Shown: piece after piece, positions 6,196-8,371 of the stretch | Layout: every line of letters begins with the position of its first letter | Position numbering within the stretch: position 1 is the stretch's first letter | Assembly: GCA_022704645.1 (NCBI GenBank) | Contig: JAKJGA010000073.1 | Span: forward strand, 1 to 8,371 | From: Spirochaetota bacterium | GTDB lineage: Bacteria; Spirochaetota; UBA4802; JAFGJZ01 | Reading direction: 5' to 3' | DNA: 8,371 bases | The notes under the pieces: model-generated | Database searches by the model: none | What the model was told of the DNA's origin: nothing | What the model saw: the letters and a program-made list of their open reading frames with translations, nothing else | Position numbers and translations under genes: made by a program

Positions 6196-7398
6196 CTATT
6201 TTCCCCCTTTTAATTTCATTCCGAGAACAGTGATATCATCACGCTGATCGAAATCATCACGGGATATCACTTCGCTGAAGACAGAATCAATTATTTGATT
6301 CAATGATTTGGTTTTTGATACAATTATTTTATCAACGAATTCATTATAACCGCTGAGAGTGTCTCTTTCCTTGTACTCGTAAATGCCGTCTGTAAAGAAA
6401 AACAGCATTGAATCCTTGTCTATTGTAAATTCCTGTTCGTGATAAACTGAATTATCAAATATGCCCACCAAAGGAGAATTGGTCTCAAGCTTCACCGTCT
6501 CACCGTCCGGCATGATTATTAAAGGAGACGGCATTCCGCAATTTACATATTTAACCAGACCTGATTCAGAATAATAACGCAGATAAACAAGAGCTACATA
6601 ACTGTAACTCATTTTCTTGTGTGTGTTTAGAATAAATTTATTTATATCAGAGACAATTCTTTCAATATCAGAATGAGACCTGTCAACAGAAAGTAATGCA
6701 GCCTTAACAATCGCAGAGTACAATGAAGCTGCAACACCATGCCCCGAAACATCAGCAAAAACGAGTGAAAAACCGTCATCGAGCAAATCAAAGTGATAGA
6801 AATCGCCGCTGATTTTCTCATACGATTTAATTTTTGATGAAACTTCCCAACCAGGGATATTGGGATCACTCATCGGATAAAGACAATCTTGAAGAATGCT
6901 CGCAAGCTGCATATCGTTTTCGAGCTGAAAATTTCTTTTTTTTATTCCTTCATAAAGTCTCTGAAGTTCAGTATTTTTTTCTTCCAGAAGTGTTGTATAA
7001 TACTTATTCTGGTTGATCATCTTTCTTCTTTCTGCAGCTCTTTTCGCCGAAAAAATAATCTGATCAACAGTAAATGGTTTTTGAACATAGTCAAAAACGC
7101 CTTCTTTTATAGCAGAAATGGCGCTTTCAAGATCGGATATACCTGTCATAATTATTACAGGCATATCCTCATCAATCATCCTTATTTCGCGGAGAAGATC
7201 AATGCCGCTAAGACCAGGCATTTTAAGATCACTGACAATAAAATCATAATCAGTCAGCTTAACGGAAGAAAGCATTTCCTCCGCCCCGTTAAATGAGACT
7301 GCATCATAACCCATTTTGACCAGAGCTTTTTTCCCAAGCTCTGCAATCATTTTGTCGTCATCGACAATGATAGCTTTTTTTGTCAAAAAACCTTTCAT
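6196..7398 (-). CDS. Response regulator fused to a PP2C-type (SpoIIE/RsbU) serine phosphatase
   Basis: A 400-residue cytoplasmic signalling protein. Residues about 7-125 are a CheY-like receiver with the acidic pocket D13-D15, phospho-acceptor D57 (VSDLKMPG), T85 (IMTG) and K107 (VQKPF), all intact. A helical linker (about 126-175, heptad-like) is probably a dimer coiled coil. Residues about 185-398 are a PP2C phosphatase of the SpoIIE class with the metal-binding Asp residues D199 (SGDFYHF), D216 with G219 (ADVSGHG), D337 (FFTDGIYE) and D388 (QRDDITVLG). The common GGDFYD reads SGDFYHF here, a change outside the usual metal ligands. By family knowledge, phosphorylation of D57 by a histidine kinase should control dephosphorylation of an anti-sigma-antagonist (STAS) or similar Ser-phosphoprotein. 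Neither kinase nor STAS partner is in view. The start overlaps the stop of the CHAT-like gene (ATGA). Confidence 0.95.
   Translation of the reverse strand: MKGFLTKKAIIVDDDKMIAELGKKALVKMGYDAVSFNGAEEMLSSVKLTDYDFIVSDLKMPGLSGIDLLREIRMIDEDMPVIIMTGISDLESAISAIKEGVFDYVQKPFTVDQIIFSAKRAAERRKMINQNKYYTTLLEEKNTELQRLYEGIKKRNFQLENDMQLASILQDCLYPMSDPNIPGWEVSSKIKSYEKISGDFYHFDLLDDGFSLVFADVSGHGVAASLYSAIVKAALLSVDRSHSDIERIVSDINKFILNTHKKMSYSYVALVYLRYYSESGLVKYVNCGMPSPLIIMPDGETVKLETNSPLVGIFDNSVYHEQEFTIDKDSMLFFFTDGIYEYKERDTLSGYNEFVDKIIVSKTKSLNQIIDSVFSEVISRDDFDQRDDITVLGMKLKGGK
6203..6210 (-). promoter_or_regulatory. Ribosome binding site of the FecR gene, inside the phosphatase gene
   Basis: On the minus strand AAAGGGGG encodes the last Lys/Gly codons of the phosphatase and lies eight bases before the FecR ATG at 6194. 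It fixes the FecR start and suggests translational coupling. Confidence 0.6.
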
Positions 7399-8371
7399 TT
7401 TGAACCCGGAAATCCTTTTATAAAGTAACGGTAACCGCTTCTTTTTCTTACATCGGAAAATCTTGAACTTTCAGCAAGCTCTTTAACGAGCTGCTTATAC
7501 CCTTCGGAGATACCTTCAAAAAACGACTTCTGAAACAAAGACGATACAGCAACGTATTCCGAGACACTGTCGCCATCAGATGAAATTATTATCACATTAT
7601 CATTACCGCATGAATATGAATATTCCGCAAGCATATTACTTGAAATCTCACCGGCGGAATCGACATAAATAAAATTATCTGAATCAAGCAAAATGCCTGA
7701 TAAGGATTTGCCGTTTGAAATAATATCTCCTGCAGCAAAACTGATGTTTCCCCGGATAAACTTTGTCGGTGAATCCGGATCGATTTTAACAGCACTTTGT
7801 CTGACCGCAGCTAAATCCGCTTCATCATTCGAAATCAAATGAATAGTCCTGACAGGTGAATCTTTTCCGGAAAATACCAATGCCGAAGGAATCGATGTAA
7901 GATATGCCTCAAAATTATCGTCAAATATAACAGCAAATGGAATTTCCTGAGATTTATTGTCAGCAATAATATACAATTTTTCTGAATCAGCATTCTTCAA
8001 AAGAATCCGGAATAAGTCGGATATTTTTTTCAATTTATCGTCACCGGAAAGCTTAGGAGAAGCTTCAATTTTCTTAGCCAAAGAGTAACCGTTTTCAATT
8101 CTGTATCCGGAAATATCTCTCTTTGCGATTACCCAAGCAAGAATATCCCCTTCTGATTCAGAAAGATAAAGAATGGATGATTTATCAGGCATTTTTGCCT
8201 GCAGCATCTGCAACGGAAGCGCCGGAACAATACAATTATAATAAAGAGAATAATTACTGCGCAGCATATCAAAACACTTAGAATAATCAGTTCGGGAAAG
8301 CTTCCTGAATGTATCACTTTCCGAAGAAGAAACATTTCTTTCCGAAGGTGAAACAAAAGCCGAAAGCATCA
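7395..8371 (-). CDS. CHAT-like protein, probably catalytically degenerate, cut at its N-terminus by the window edge
   Basis: The frame is open to the right edge; the ATG at 8369 has no visible leader, and residues 1-50 look like the stretch that normally joins TPR repeats to a CHAT domain, so the true start is probably outside. Blocks resembling CHAT (caspase HetF-associated with TPRs): LPLQMLQAKMPDKSSILYLSE and DILAWVI (51-81), KLYIIADNKSQEIPFAVIFDDN (131-152, the 'liivPdG.l..lPf..L' block), LTSIPSALVF (157-166), then DNFIYVDSAGE (231-241) and NVIIISSDGD (258-267), and a closing SGYRYFIKGFPG. The last two blocks sit where active members have the catalytic HG and SAC motifs, yet neither His nor Cys is there: the only His in the whole visible part is H177 and the only Cys are C32, C46 and C254. 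It is therefore probably a pseudo-peptidase acting by binding. The family call is from pattern, without a search. It overlaps the phosphatase gene by four bases. Confidence 0.6.
   Translation of the reverse strand, partial: MLSAFVSPSERNVSSSESDTFRKLSRTDYSKCFDMLRSNYSLYYNCIVPALPLQMLQAKMPDKSSILYLSESEGDILAWVIAKRDISGYRIENGYSLAKKIEASPKLSGDDKLKKISDLFRILLKNADSEKLYIIADNKSQEIPFAVIFDDNFEAYLTSIPSALVFSGKDSPVRTIHLISNDEADLAAVRQSAVKIDPDSPTKFIRGNISFAAGDIISNGKSLSGILLDSDNFIYVDSAGEISSNMLAEYSYSCGNDNVIIISSDGDSVSEYVAVSSLFQKSFFEGISEGYKQLVKELAESSRFSDVRKRSGYRYFIKGFPGSK

Noticed and set aside
6889..7296. A 135-codon open frame on the plus strand opposite the receiver-PP2C gene
   Set aside because: It lies entirely antisense to a clear gene, its product is rich in Phe/Ser/Ile/Lys from reversed codons, and no domain or ribosome binding site is visible.
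7395..8371. An active caspase-like protease or toxin of a defence system
   Set aside because: The His-Gly and Ser-Ala-Cys motifs expected for CHAT catalysis are missing, and no defence genes or mobile-element signs are nearby.
1..8371. CRISPR arrays, tRNA or rRNA genes, insertion sequences, attachment sites
   Set aside because: I saw no regularly spaced repeats, no cloverleaf or rRNA-like sequence, no transposase or integrase, and no paired terminal repeats other than the short intergenic one.

Overview
The window comes from a moderately AT-rich bacterium (I judge it below 45% G+C by eye) with a compact gene layout. It has eight protein genes, two of them cut by the window edges, and no stretch over about 110 bases without a gene. 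Two predicted outer-membrane beta-barrels, an exported M23 peptidase and an exported FecR protein point to a diderm cell. The mix of FecR coiled-coil protein, response-regulator/PP2C phosphatase, CHAT-like protein, SemiSWEET transporter and M23 peptidase with an N-terminal beta domain would suit Spirochaetota or another deep diderm lineage. That placement is inference at low confidence, because no rRNA or marker phylogeny could be run. TGA is used as a stop (CHAT-like gene) and the genetic code looks standard.

Left part (1-2867): the 3' end of an outer-membrane beta-barrel gene (+) converges on pcrA/uvrD (-), a complete superfamily 1A DNA helicase. Between pcrA and the next gene (+) is a divergent control region of about 110 bases with a perfect 14-bp inverted repeat.

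Middle part (2868-5190): an exported M23 metallopeptidase with all catalytic residues, followed 10 bases later by a DUF4421-like outer-membrane barrel gene, probably one operon concerned with the envelope. A short gap with a possible TTGACA promoter leads to a SemiSWEET sugar transporter. Its last codons form one arm of a perfect 19-bp terminator hairpin.

Right part (5187-8371, all -): a tightly coupled cassette, read in the order CHAT-like protein (cut by the right edge), response regulator fused to a SpoIIE/RsbU-type PP2C phosphatase, and exported FecR-domain coiled-coil protein. The first two genes overlap by ATGA, and the second and third are one base apart. The CHAT-like domain seems to have lost both catalytic residues. 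This cassette is the most interesting part of the window: it joins a pseudo-peptidase-like scaffold, an aspartate-phosphorylation-controlled phosphatase and a periplasmic FecR protein, with no visible sigma factor or anti-sigma factor.
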